51,594 nt of DNA, taken from contig NZ_LRMM01000031.1 of the NCBI RefSeq assembly GCF_001647275.1, positions 1-51,594 of the forward strand, in the 5' to 3' direction. This document shows positions 24,177 to 32,002 of this stretch, in pieces. The notes beneath the pieces were generated by a model. That model was not told where the DNA came from and searched no databases. It saw nothing but the letters and a program-made list of their open reading frames with translations. The stretch comes from Rufibacter ruber. Its GTDB lineage: Bacteria; Bacteroidota; Bacteroidia; Cytophagales; Hymenobacteraceae. The translations under genes and the position numbers were made by a program. Position 1 is the first letter of the stretch. Each line of letters starts with the position of its first letter.

Positions 24177-24359
24177 TGTACTACTACAAGATTGCTTCTA
24201 AAGTAAGTGTAGGCACTTTATGTTTCAAAGAAGGGAAACCTCTAGCTTGTTACAATGATAATAATTGGTAGGTAGATGGGGAATTCTAATCTTTAGGTAG
24301 ATTTTGAAATGTTTTAGATTATTTTGGATTAACTGAAATAAGTAGCTCTATACTCAATA

Positions 24360-24378
24360 GTTTAAACCATGTTTAAAC
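24360..24378. repeat. Paired GTTTAAAC palindromes near the tRNA
   Basis: Two 8-bp palindromes GTTTAAAC separated by CAT, 9 bp from the tRNA terminator and inside the island edge. This may be a binding site for integrase or excisionase, judged only from position. Confidence 0.3.
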
Positions 24379-24387
24379 CAAAAAGAA

Positions 24388-24417
24388 GAGGGACTTACGA
24401 ATTAACGTAAGTCCCTC
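24388..24417 (-). terminator. Rho-independent terminator of tRNA-Asn
   Basis: Perfect 12-bp stem (GAGGGACTTACG/CGTAAGTCCCTC) with a 6-nt loop, followed on the minus strand by CTTCTTTTT. It lies 9 nt past the 3' end of the minus-strand tRNA. Confidence 0.8.
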
Positions 24418-24426
24418 ATTTAGAAG

Positions 24427-24500
24427 CTCCCCCTCTTGGGCTTGAACCAAGGACCCCATGATTAACAGTCATGTGCTCTAACCGACTGAGCTAAGGAGGA
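24427..24500 (-). tRNA. tRNA-Asn (anticodon GTT)
   Basis: Cloverleaf folds by eye on the minus strand. The acceptor is TCCTCCT with AGGGGGA (one G-U), the D-arm starts AGCTCAGTCGG, the anticodon stem-loop is CATGACTGTTAATCATG with GTT in the loop, and the T-arm is CTTGG-TTCAAGC-CCAAG. The discriminator is G and CCA is not encoded. The 3' end faces the defence island, the usual geometry for an integration site. Confidence 0.95.
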
Positions 24501-24630
24501 GTTTAGTATTCGCTGCCGTAGCGTTGAATAGTGATGCAAAAGTAAGGGGTGAACGGTGATTACGCAAGTGTTGGCGAAGAAAAATTTTATAGTTTTTGGT
24601 AACTGGCTGAAAATGACAAGGGAAATTTTT

Positions 24631-24669
24631 CTGTTTTCGCCTGATTTCTGAAAAACAGGCCGAAAACAG
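24631..24669. repeat. Nested palindrome, REP-like (copy 1)
   Basis: CTGTTTTCGCC...GGCCGAAAACAG with an inner CTGA-type palindrome, lying 7 bp after the end of the hydroxyacyl-CoA dehydrogenase gene. A-rich and T-rich arms on both strands make it a likely bidirectional terminator. Confidence 0.7.
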
Positions 24670-24675
24670 AAATAC

Positions 24676-25542
24676 TTATGCCTTGCCGGAGTAGTCATAG
24701 AACCCTTTCCCAGATTTTCGGCCGTGGTGGCCGGCGTCAACCTTCTGCTGCTGCCAGCGGCTGGGCCTGAATTTGGGGTCTTGGTGAAAGGCTTCATACA
24801 TGGCGCTGGTCACTGAAAAATTAGTGTCTACCCCAATCAGGTCCATGAGCTGGAAAGGCCCCATTTTAAAGCCGCTGGCCTGCAGCAGACGGTCTATGCC
24901 CTCGTGGCTGGCTACGTTTTCCTCCAGCAGTTTCAGGCTTTCTACATAGAAATGGCGCGCCACCCGGTTCACAATAAAGCCGGGGGCGTCTTGGGCCAGA
25001 ACCGGGGTTTTGCCCAGCGTCACCGCCAGCTCTTGCATAAGCGCCACCACCTCAGGCGCCGTGGCGGCCCCGGAGATCACCTCTACCAGTTGCATGATGG
25101 TGGCGGGGTTAAAGAAATGCAGCCCCACCACGCGCTCCGGCCCCTGCACTTTGGCCGCAATGCGGGTAATGGGCAGCGACGAAGTATTGGAGGCTAACAC
25201 TGTCTCGGGCCGGTTCTGGTCAGCCACCTCGTTCAAAATGCTCTGCTTCACGTCTAGGCGCTCCACCACGGCCTCAATCACCACATTGGCAATGACCTGC
25301 AGAATGTCTGCGGTGAAGGTGAGCCGGTGAAGGGTTTCCTCCTGGGTGTGCACTGAAATTTTGCCTTTCTCCACCAGCCTCTGAAGCGATGCCTGGGCGG
25401 CGGCCTGGGCGTTAGCCAGCACGGTGGCGTTGATGTCGTACAGGATGGTGGTAAAACCCGCTTGTGCACAGAGTTGGGCAATGCTCTGGCCCATGGTTCC
25501 GGCCCCAATCACCGCAATGGTTTTAATGTCTTGTAACGTCAT
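24676..25542 (-). CDS. 3-hydroxyacyl-CoA (3-hydroxybutyryl-CoA) dehydrogenase
   Basis: NAD-dependent oxidation of 3-hydroxyacyl-CoA (or the reverse reduction) in fatty-acid, butyrate or polyhydroxybutyrate metabolism; cytosolic. The N-terminal Rossmann domain starts IAVIGAGTMGQSIAQLCAQA. The catalytic region GLHFFNPATIMQLVEVI contains the active-site His of HFFNP, and the C-terminal dimerisation domain ends GRKSGKGFYDYSGKA. The ATG at 25,542 (MTLQDIKTIAVIG) gives 288 aa, the family length; an upstream start at 25,596 would add 18 residues ahead of the NAD-binding fold. It is the first core gene beyond the tRNA. Confidence 0.93.
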   Translation of the reverse strand: MTLQDIKTIAVIGAGTMGQSIAQLCAQAGFTTILYDINATVLANAQAAAQASLQRLVEKGKISVHTQEETLHRLTFTADILQVIANVVIEAVVERLDVKQSILNEVADQNRPETVLASNTSSLPITRIAAKVQGPERVVGLHFFNPATIMQLVEVISGAATAPEVVALMQELAVTLGKTPVLAQDAPGFIVNRVARHFYVESLKLLEENVASHEGIDRLLQASGFKMGPFQLMDLIGVDTNFSVTSAMYEAFHQDPKFRPSRWQQQKVDAGHHGRKSGKGFYDYSGKA

Positions 25543-25612
25543 GTGGTATAGCGTTGTGTGAAATACTTGTGAAGTCCCAGGTGATTCTCTCTCCAATCTT
25601 CGGGAGCCGCTC

Positions 25613-26056
25613 TCACGGGATCTGCGTAACCTTTGAGAACTCTACGGTGGTGACCTTTCTGTTCCCGTCTACCTGCTCTTCTGCGCGTAAAGTCAAGTGG
25701 CTCTGGGTGACAGAAAGTACTTTTATCTCACAGAGGCCAGATGTGATGATCACCGCTCCCTGATTCTCCGTCAGGGTAAAAGTACCTATAAAGGGATCCT
25801 GCAGAGGGAACCCCTGCAAGGTGGAAATTAGGTTGTCTGAGATATCTAAGGTGCCCTGTAAAGACGGTGCCCGCCCCGCCTGCAGGAGTTGCCCGTTCTG
25901 ATTGTATAAGGGGGCCGTTGCCCTCTCCGGGTACCATTTCCCTTCCAGTTGGGTACGCGTCTCCTCCAGAAGCGTATTGGTTTCAGGCTCATGGGCGCAG
26001 GCAACCGCTGCAAATAAACAGAAGCAAAAGAATAGAAGATGGTAGAAGTTTTTCAT
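25613..26056 (-). CDS. Small lipoprotein of unknown function
   Basis: 147 aa with a signal peptide (MKNFYHLLFFCFCLFAAVAC) and lipidation Cys20, so it is exported and membrane-anchored. The mature part has alternating beta strands (LQGTLDISDNLISTL; IGTFTLTENQGAVIITS; LSVTQSHLTLRAEEQV), resembling a small lipocalin-like or META-like barrel. It lies between the dehydrogenase and pheS on the same strand; the gaps (70 and 184 bp) suggest separate transcription from pheS. Confidence 0.75.
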   Translation of the reverse strand: MKNFYHLLFFCFCLFAAVACAHEPETNTLLEETRTQLEGKWYPERATAPLYNQNGQLLQAGRAPSLQGTLDISDNLISTLQGFPLQDPFIGTFTLTENQGAVIITSGLCEIKVLSVTQSHLTLRAEEQVDGNRKVTTVEFSKVTQIP

Positions 26057-26123
26057 GTACAGGGGGAAATCTAAAGTATCAGTGCCCCGTCATGCTTTAT
26101 TGAAATACGTTCAGGGCTATAAA

Positions 26124-26151
26124 CGTTTTCGGCCTGTTTTTCAGAAAACAG
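26124..26151. repeat. Nested palindrome, REP-like (copy 2, decayed)
   Basis: CGTTTTCGGCCTG...CAGAAAACAG between pheS and the lipoprotein gene; one outer arm has decayed. Confidence 0.55.
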
Positions 26152-26240
26152 CAAAGGGAATCTATGTAGGCGGAACTTGGGGAGTAGGGGCAACCGTAGA
26201 AAATAACCTTTCCAACCATGGCACTCCCAGATGCTGGATC

Positions 26241-27266
26241 TTAAACTGATTCAAACTGCCGCAGGAAACGGGCGTCATTCTCAGTGAACAGGCGCAGGTC
26301 CTTGATCTGGTACTTGAGAATGGTGATGCGCTCAATGCCCATGCCAAACGCGAAGCCCGAGAACTCTTTGGTGTCAATGCCGCAGTTTTCCAGCACCTGC
26401 GGGTCTACCATGCCGCTGCCGCCAATCTCTACCCAGCCGCTGCCTTTGCAGATGTTGCAGCCTTGGCCTTTGCAGATGTGGCAGGTGATGTCAATCTCTG
26501 CGCTGGGCTCAGTGAACGGGAAGAACGACGGCCGGAACCGGATCTGGGTGTCTGGCCCAAACAATTCCTTCACGAAGTAGTACAGCGTATCTTTCAGGTC
26601 TTTGAAGCTCACCCCCCGGTCCACAAACAGGCCTTCCACCTGGTGGAAAACACAGTGTGCCCGCGCTGAAATAGCCTCGTTCCTAAACACCCGCCCCGGC
26701 GACAGCGTGCGGATGGGCGGCTTCTGGTGCTCCATCACCCGTACCTGCACGCTGCTGGTATGCGTGCGCAGCAGCATGTCTGGGTTCTTGCTCAGAAAGA
26801 AAGTGTCCTGCATGTCGCGCGCCGGGTGGTTCTCCGGAAAGTTCAGGGCCGAGAAGTTGTGCCAGTCATCCTCCATCTCCGGCCCCTCAGACACGTTGAA
26901 CCCAATGCGTTCAAAAATCCTGATGATCTCTTCCCGCACCTTAGACAAGGGGTGACGGGTCCCTAATAAGTTGGGCACCGGCGGCAGGGTGAAGTCCAGG
27001 CCGGCTAGCGCGTCTGGCGTGGCGTTCTGCTCCAGCGCCTCCTGGGCGGCATCAAATTTCTGCTGGGCCAGCTGCTTGAGTTGGTTCAGTTCCTGGCCCA
27101 CCTGTTTGCGCTGCTCCGGCGCCACCGTCTTCATTTCGTCAAAAAGCGCGGCAATCTGGCCTTTGCGGCTCACATAGGTGTTCTTGAAAGCCTCCAGCTG
27201 CTCCTTGTTGTCTATGGGATAAGACTCAACCTCCTGCGTCAGTCTCTTGATGTTCTCGAATAGCAT
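26241..27266 (-). CDS. pheS: Phenylalanine-tRNA ligase alpha subunit
   Basis: Charges tRNA-Phe with phenylalanine as an alpha2-beta2 enzyme with PheT. The 341-aa protein has an N-terminal coiled coil that contacts tRNA (residues 1-90). Class II catalytic motifs include the motif 2 region GRVFRNEAISARAHCVFHQV and motif 3 GFAFGMGIERITILKY. A Cys-rich insert (CHICKGQGCNICKGSG) could bind zinc. The ATG at 27,266 (MLFENIKRL) matches the family start and length; the longer ORF upstream runs through a palindromic repeat. No pheT is nearby, as in many Bacteroidota. Confidence 0.95.
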   Translation of the reverse strand: MLFENIKRLTQEVESYPIDNKEQLEAFKNTYVSRKGQIAALFDEMKTVAPEQRKQVGQELNQLKQLAQQKFDAAQEALEQNATPDALAGLDFTLPPVPNLLGTRHPLSKVREEIIRIFERIGFNVSEGPEMEDDWHNFSALNFPENHPARDMQDTFFLSKNPDMLLRTHTSSVQVRVMEHQKPPIRTLSPGRVFRNEAISARAHCVFHQVEGLFVDRGVSFKDLKDTLYYFVKELFGPDTQIRFRPSFFPFTEPSAEIDITCHICKGQGCNICKGSGWVEIGGSGMVDPQVLENCGIDTKEFSGFAFGMGIERITILKYQIKDLRLFTENDARFLRQFESV

Positions 27267-27349
27267 ACTGCAAAGATAAAGAAGTAAAGCTGATTGCGTA
27301 AGGATTTCTAAGGCTCCTTTTTCAGCTCCCCAATGAGCTGGTGAAACTT

Positions 27350-27389
27350 CTGTTTTCCGGCTAATTTCTGAAAAACAGGCCGAAAACAG
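27350..27389. repeat. Nested palindrome, REP-like (copy 3)
   Basis: CTGTTTTCCGGC...GGCCGAAAACAG, upstream of pheS. It shares the right arm (AAAAACAGGCCGAAAACAG) exactly with copy 1. Confidence 0.7.
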
Positions 27390-27559
27390 AATAAGCCATG
27401 CCTGCACCAGCTGATTTCTGCTTCCCCTTCAGTCATTCTCTTTTGATATTTTGATCGAAAAGGAAGAGCAGCATCTTTCCATTTAAGGTGAACGAAGAAG
27501 TAAAGCCAGACGCCCGCAGGCCCCCGGATGGGATGGGTGTTGGGGCAGGCGGTACAGCG

Positions 27560-28230
27560 GCGGCAGGCGTACTGAAACCCACCCCTGCCCCACCCGGGAG
27601 GGGAGTGATCTGGCATGCGTGGGGCAGGTGCCAGATACCAGTACTTTGCAATGCGTGCTCTCCTGTGTTAACATCCCCCTTCGCCCCCTTCCAAGGGGGA
27701 GTATCGAAGTGAGTCCTGATTCCTGAGTCTTGAGTTCTTTCTTTTCATCTTAGACAATTCAGCACAGATGAAGTAGCAATGCATACTCGTACCTGTGCAT
27801 GATAGGGGAAACAATTCGCAACAGGCAATCATCCATCAATTATTCCACCGACTGATGTGCGCAGCACGGGCTCGTCTCAGGCTAGCGGGGCAGCAGCAGC
27901 TACCTGCAGAGGCAGACATAACAGCACAAGCAGTTACAGGAGAGGAACCTGAACCAGTCGTGGGGGTGAGCGCCTCTGTTAATACGGTGCCGAAGGCAAC
28001 GCCAAAGGCGTAGTTTTAACAGCAGTGCTCACCGCCACGACGGGGCCCCGCGGCCGTGAGCGCTTACCGGTAAAGATGAAACAACGCAGTGAGTAAGGCA
28101 TTGCGTCAACCGCCAAAGCCAAGGGAACAGCAGACCACGCATTCCTAAATCAACGGCACTGCAGCAAACGGCACAGCCAAGGGAACAGCAGACCACACAT
28201 TCCAGCATCTGCAAAAGCGGCAAAATGAAA
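27560..28230 (+). repeat. Long composite intergenic repeat, left copy
   Basis: The 1.2-kb gap before the LiaF-like gene holds no gene. Its modules occur inverted, in the same order, at 38,580-39,505: a CCCACCCCTGCCCC/CCCGGGAGGG/GGCATGCGTGG block (27,577-27,625), a CCCCCTT...AAGGGGGAGTATC block (27,670-27,705), GAGTCCTGA-TCCTGAGTCTTGAG, a GCGCAGCACGGGCTC block with GGCTAGCGG (27,855-27,888), GAGGAACCTGAACCAG, a GAGCGCTTACCGG-AAAGATGAAACAA block, and repeated GGGAACAGCAGACCAC-CATTCC units. Confidence 0.7.
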
Positions 28231-28320
28231 CAATTGCTCCATTGAGGCACAGCATCCAACTGCCCAGCCAACACACCCGTCAGTCATATAAAGCAACAGC
28301 AGTCTCCCTTAGAAATAGAG

Positions 28321-28366
28321 AAACCTGTTTTGGCTGTTTTTACAAAAACAGCCCCAAAACAGGTTT
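28321..28366. repeat. Nested palindrome, REP-like (copy 4)
   Basis: AAACCTGTTTTGGCTG...CAGCCCCAAAACAGGTTT, a 46-bp near-perfect hairpin, upstream of the LiaF-like gene. Confidence 0.7.
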
Positions 28367-28482
28367 CTCCCTGCGTTCACCTACGCAAACCCGCCGTTTA
28401 CCTACTTTTCTTCTGCTTAGCCTATTTCCCGTTGTACCGCGCGGCCAGACCTTCTACTTTTGGAACATCAACCAACACAGAT

Positions 28483-29286
28483 ATGGAAAACCAAGAGATA
28501 AATAAGACAGAAAACCTGACTGGCTGGGACAGGTCCCAGGGCCGGGGCGGTAGAATGCTGGGCGGCTTGCTGGTAGTAGCCGTGGGGGCGGTATTGCTGG
28601 CGTATCAACTAGACGTGCTGGTGCTGCCGCGGTGGGTGTTCTCCTGGGAGGTCATCCTGATTCTCATTGGGGTGTTCACCGGTATCCGGCACTCGTTCCG
28701 GAACCCGGGCTGGATCATTATGGTGCTCATTGGGGGCATTTTTCTGGCAGATGACATTGTGCCCAACGTTAACTTCAGGCCTTTCCTGTGGCCGGTGCTG
28801 ATCATTATCTTCGGGTTGTTCATCATGTTCAAGCCCCGCCACCAGTGCAAGCACCAGTTCCGCCACAAAAAGCGGCCGGGAGGCGGCGTGCAGGGGCCGG
28901 GGCAGCCGCTGGAGGAGACAGAGCCCGGCGGGAGTGCCGGCACCAAAGAAGACTACATCAACGGCACGGCCGTATTTGGAGGCATAAAAAAAAACATCAT
29001 TTCTAAAGACTTCAAAGGCGGGAGCATTGTGACGTTCTGCGGCGGCACCGAGTACAACCTGAGCCACGCAGACATGCACGGCGAGGTGGTCATTGAGGTA
29101 ACCCAGATCTTTGGGGGCACCAGCCTGGTGATCCCGTCTAACTGGAAGGTGCGGTCTGAGGTGGCGGCCGTCTTTGGCGGGGTAGATGAGAAAAGGTCCT
29201 TCACAGAGGCCATGGCCAACACAGACAAAATATTGGTCCTGAAAGGCACGCTCCTGTTTGGGGGCATTGAAATCAAGAGTTATTAA
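28483..29286 (+). CDS. LiaF-like membrane sensor/regulator
   Basis: A 267-aa integral membrane protein. Residues about 25-120 contain four hydrophobic segments arranged in two hairpins (LLVVAVGAVLLAYQ; WVFSWEVILILIGVF; GWIIMVLIGGIFLA; WPVLIIIFGLFIMF). A Pro/Gly-rich linker precedes a C-terminal beta-helix like the LiaF domain, with repeated FGG motifs (TAVFGGIKKN; TQIFGGTSLVI; AVFGGVDEK; LLFGGIEIKSY). The ATG at 28,483 (MENQEINKT) is chosen over 28,330 because the upstream part reads through a palindromic repeat. In Firmicutes LiaF restrains a two-component system; here a LytS-type kinase and LytTR regulator follow directly, so a similar envelope-stress role is inferred. Confidence 0.8.
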   Translation: MENQEINKTENLTGWDRSQGRGGRMLGGLLVVAVGAVLLAYQLDVLVLPRWVFSWEVILILIGVFTGIRHSFRNPGWIIMVLIGGIFLADDIVPNVNFRPFLWPVLIIIFGLFIMFKPRHQCKHQFRHKKRPGGGVQGPGQPLEETEPGGSAGTKEDYINGTAVFGGIKKNIISKDFKGGSIVTFCGGTEYNLSHADMHGEVVIEVTQIFGGTSLVIPSNWKVRSEVAAVFGGVDEKRSFTEAMANTDKILVLKGTLLFGGIEIKSY

Positions 29287-29304
29287 CCCGCTGCCGCACG
29301 TTAC

Positions 29305-30330
29305 ATGCCTCCTTTCAGAATCATAGCGCTATATGTAGGGTGGGGCCTGCTGTGGGCCGGGGTGCAGGGGTGGGTCCTGTGCACAACGGGCTTTCCGGTG
29401 AACCTGGCCTTTACAGACGCCCTGCTTACCAATGTACTGGTGATAACCGGAGGCTGTGCCATGTCTATCACCCTTCGGTTTTACCGGCCGGGGGTGCGGC
29501 AGGTGGTGTATTTGATGTGCTGGAGTCTGGGGCTGGCAGGGGTTTGCCTGTTGATGTATACCACCGCCATTGAGCAGCTGCTGAAGCCGGAGACTGACTA
29601 CCTGGCCTTTATAGACCAGACGCTACCCGTGCGGCTGGCTTTTAACTGGCTCATGATTCTGTTCATTGTGCTGCAGAACTGGCTCTGGCTCTACATCAAA
29701 GAGAAGCAGCAGGCCGAGGAGCGCAAGGCCGCCACTGAAAAGCTGGCCCGGGAGGCCGAACTGTTCACCTTGCGCCAGCAGTTGCAGCCGCACTTTCTCT
29801 TTAACAGCCTCAATTCCATCAGTGCGCTGGTGAACACAAGGCCAGAGCAGGCCAGGAAGATGGTGCAACAGCTGTCAGAATTTCTGAGGGGCACGCTGCG
29901 CAGAGACAACCAGTCTATGGTGCCGCTGGCAGATGAGCTGCAGCACCTGCAGTTCTACCTGGAAATTGAGAAAGTACGGTTTGGGCACCGGTTGCAGACT
30001 GAGATTATCTGTGAAGAGGAGGCGCTGCCCCTGCAGTTGCCTTACCTGTTGCTGCAGCCTATTGTGGAGAATGCCATCAAGTTTGGCTTGTATGACACCC
30101 TGGATGATATTCTCATCAGAATCAGCGCCCATGTGCAGGATTCACTCCTGGTCATCTCTACCCAGAACCCGTTTGACGGAGAGCTGCTGCAGCACAAGCA
30201 GGGCACCGGTTTCGGGCTGGACTCGCTGAGGAGACGCCTCTATTTGTTATATGCCCGCCATGATCTGCTCACCACAGAACACCAGGGGCAGGTTTTTTCT
30301 ACTACTGTTAAAATTCCGCAGAAGCTATGA
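29305..30330 (+). CDS. LytS/YehU-type sensor histidine kinase
   Basis: A 341-aa membrane kinase. Four transmembrane segments lie in residues 1-130, followed by a short coiled coil. The His_kinase domain starts QLQPHFLFNSLNSISAL (phospho-acceptor His163), and the ATP-binding domain has N-box LLQPIVENAIKFGL and G-box GTGFGLDSLRRRL. No periplasmic sensor domain is seen, so input may come through the LiaF-like protein. The stop overlaps the response regulator start (ATGA), indicating translational coupling. Confidence 0.92.
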   Translation: MPPFRIIALYVGWGLLWAGVQGWVLCTTGFPVNLAFTDALLTNVLVITGGCAMSITLRFYRPGVRQVVYLMCWSLGLAGVCLLMYTTAIEQLLKPETDYLAFIDQTLPVRLAFNWLMILFIVLQNWLWLYIKEKQQAEERKAATEKLAREAELFTLRQQLQPHFLFNSLNSISALVNTRPEQARKMVQQLSEFLRGTLRRDNQSMVPLADELQHLQFYLEIEKVRFGHRLQTEIICEEEALPLQLPYLLLQPIVENAIKFGLYDTLDDILIRISAHVQDSLLVISTQNPFDGELLQHKQGTGFGLDSLRRRLYLLYARHDLLTTEHQGQVFSTTVKIPQKL

Positions 30331-31070
30331 TCAAGTGTTTGGTAATTGATGATGAACCGCTGGCCCGCAGCATTGTCTGTGACTACCTGCAGCAGTACCC
30401 TCAGGTGCAGCTGGTGCAGGAGTGCAACAACGGCTTTGAAGGCGTGAAAGCCATTATGCAGCACCAGCCCGACCTCATTTTCCTGGACATCCAGATGCCC
30501 AAGATTAACGGTTTTGAGATGCTGGAACTGGTGGAGCAGGTGCCGGGCGTGATCTTTACCACCGCCTTTGACGAGTACGCCATCAAAGCCTTTGAGACCA
30601 ACGCGGTAGACTACCTGCTCAAGCCCTTCACCCAGGAACGGTTTGACGCCGCCATGAAAAAGTGGCTGCAGAAGCAGGCGCAACCGGTGAAAGAAGCGCC
30701 CGCCAAAGCCCTGGAGCAAGTGCCCGCCAAGCAGCCTGAGGAGCAGGTGCGGGTGGTGGTGAAGGTGAACAATGACATCAGGATCATTCCTGTGCAGGAC
30801 ATCCTGTACCTGGAGGCCTATGATGACTACGTGAAGATCTATACCAGCACCGGCTGTTTCCTGAAGAAGAAGACCATGGGCTACTATGAGAAGACCCTGG
30901 AGGAAAAGCAGTTTGTGCGGGTGCACCGCTCGTACATCATTGCCCTGTCACAGCTCACCCGCATTGAGCCGCTGGAGAAAGAGACCCATGTGGCCCTGCT
31001 GAAGAACGGCACCAGAATTCCGCTGAGCAAAAGCGGCTACAGCAGATTGAAGGCGGTGCTGGGGATTTGA
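30327..31070 (+). CDS. LytTR-family response regulator
   Basis: A 247-aa transcription factor. The receiver domain (1-120) has the acidic pocket Asp8/Asp9, phospho-acceptor Asp54 (IFLDIQMP) and Lys in DYLLKPF. A Gln/Pro/Ala linker is followed by the LytTR DNA-binding domain (IRIIPVQDILYLEAYDDYV; FVRVHRSYIIALSQL; IPLSKSGYSRLKAVLG). Partner of the upstream kinase, overlapping it by 4 nt. Targets are unknown; the neighbouring LiaF-like gene is a natural candidate. Confidence 0.94.
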   Translation: MIKCLVIDDEPLARSIVCDYLQQYPQVQLVQECNNGFEGVKAIMQHQPDLIFLDIQMPKINGFEMLELVEQVPGVIFTTAFDEYAIKAFETNAVDYLLKPFTQERFDAAMKKWLQKQAQPVKEAPAKALEQVPAKQPEEQVRVVVKVNNDIRIIPVQDILYLEAYDDYVKIYTSTGCFLKKKTMGYYEKTLEEKQFVRVHRSYIIALSQLTRIEPLEKETHVALLKNGTRIPLSKSGYSRLKAVLGI

Positions 31071-31117
31071 CTGAACAAAGAAGCACCGCTTCCGCACCGC
31101 GGAACCTGGGATAGAAA

Positions 31118-31163
31118 TTTCTGTTTTCGGCCTGTTTTGGCCAAAACAGCCCAAAAACAGAAA
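31118..31163. repeat. Nested palindrome, REP-like (copy 5)
   Basis: TTTCTGTTTTCGGCCTG...CAGCCCAAAAACAGAAA, 47 bp after the LytTR stop; probably the terminator of the signalling operon. Confidence 0.7.
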
Positions 31164-31317
31164 GCGGCTGCGCATGGGAAGTGCCTATTCAACCTGAGGT
31201 AACTGCCGTTGCCGGTAAAGATGCCTAATGGCTTTGCCGGTGCCTGTTTGTTGGCAAAGCCTTCAGGTGCACTATTTACGTTGATTGGAATTTGACGAGG
31301 AAAAATATTTACTTTTT

Positions 31318-31356
31318 CTAATGGAAACTTTGGGAACAAAAAAAAGTTTCCATTAG
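31318..31356. promoter_or_regulatory. Operator-like inverted repeat upstream of tetR and the efflux operon
   Basis: Perfect 13-bp arms CTAATGGAAACTT (31318-31330) and AAGTTTCCATTAG (31344-31356) with a 13-bp A-rich spacer, 27 bp before the TetR start. TTTG at 31,291 and TACTTTTT at 31,310 may be a Bacteroidota-type promoter just upstream. The likely reading is autoregulation by the TetR protein and control of the whole efflux operon. Confidence 0.6.
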
Positions 31357-31382
31357 GTTTGTCGCCACAATCAACGGTAGGT

Positions 31383-31997
31383 ATGGAGTTACGTGAAAGA
31401 ATATTACAGACTGCTTTGGAGCTGTTTTTCCAGAAGGGGATCAAGGCCGTGTCAATGGATGATGTGGCTACGCGCCTGGCAGTGTCAAAGAAAACCATCT
31501 ACAAATGCTTCACCAACAAAGACGAACTGGTGTTTGAGGCAATGAAGCCCTATATCAAAAGCCTTGAGCAAAGTTGCTTTACGTCTATTGAAAATTCTGA
31601 AAATGCCATGGAGGGGCTCTTTAGAATGGTGGAAATGGTGAAAGAGATTATGCGCCAGGTACACCCCAGCATTTTCTTTGATCTGCAAAAGTACCACCCC
31701 AGCGCCTGGAACCTCTGGGTGGAGCACAGGAACAGTTTTTTCCTGGCGCAGGTGAAGGAGAACATTCAGCGGGGAATTGAGGAGAAGCTGTTCAGGAAAG
31801 ATATAGATGTGGAGATCATGAGCAGGCTGAGGCTGGCAGAGACAGAATTGGCCTTTAACTCAGACTTTTACCCTGCCACACAATTTGACCTTCAGAAAGT
31901 GCAGCTAACCCTGCTGGAGCACTACATGCTGGGGCTGTCTACTTTAAAAGGGCATCAACTGATTAATCAATACAAACAGATTACCGAAGAAGAATAA
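31383..31997 (+). CDS. TetR-family transcriptional regulator of the efflux operon
   Basis: A 204-aa repressor-type protein. The N-terminal helix-turn-helix (MELRERILQTALELFFQKGI; MDDVATRLAVSKKTIYKCF) is classic TetR, and the rest is the helical ligand-binding domain. The ATG at 31,383 is preferred to a TTG at 31,359. The next gene (TolC-like) starts 5 nt after its stop, and adaptor and RND pump follow, so it most likely senses a pump substrate. A perfect palindrome lies immediately upstream. Confidence 0.92.
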   Translation: MELRERILQTALELFFQKGIKAVSMDDVATRLAVSKKTIYKCFTNKDELVFEAMKPYIKSLEQSCFTSIENSENAMEGLFRMVEMVKEIMRQVHPSIFFDLQKYHPSAWNLWVEHRNSFFLAQVKENIQRGIEEKLFRKDIDVEIMSRLRLAETELAFNSDFYPATQFDLQKVQLTLLEHYMLGLSTLKGHQLINQYKQITEEE

Positions 31998-32002
31998 ACA
32001 CT

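Noticed and set aside
27267-27407. Longer start for PheS
   Set aside because: The extra 47 residues are translated from intergenic palindromic repeat; PheS length and N-terminus fit ATG 27,266.
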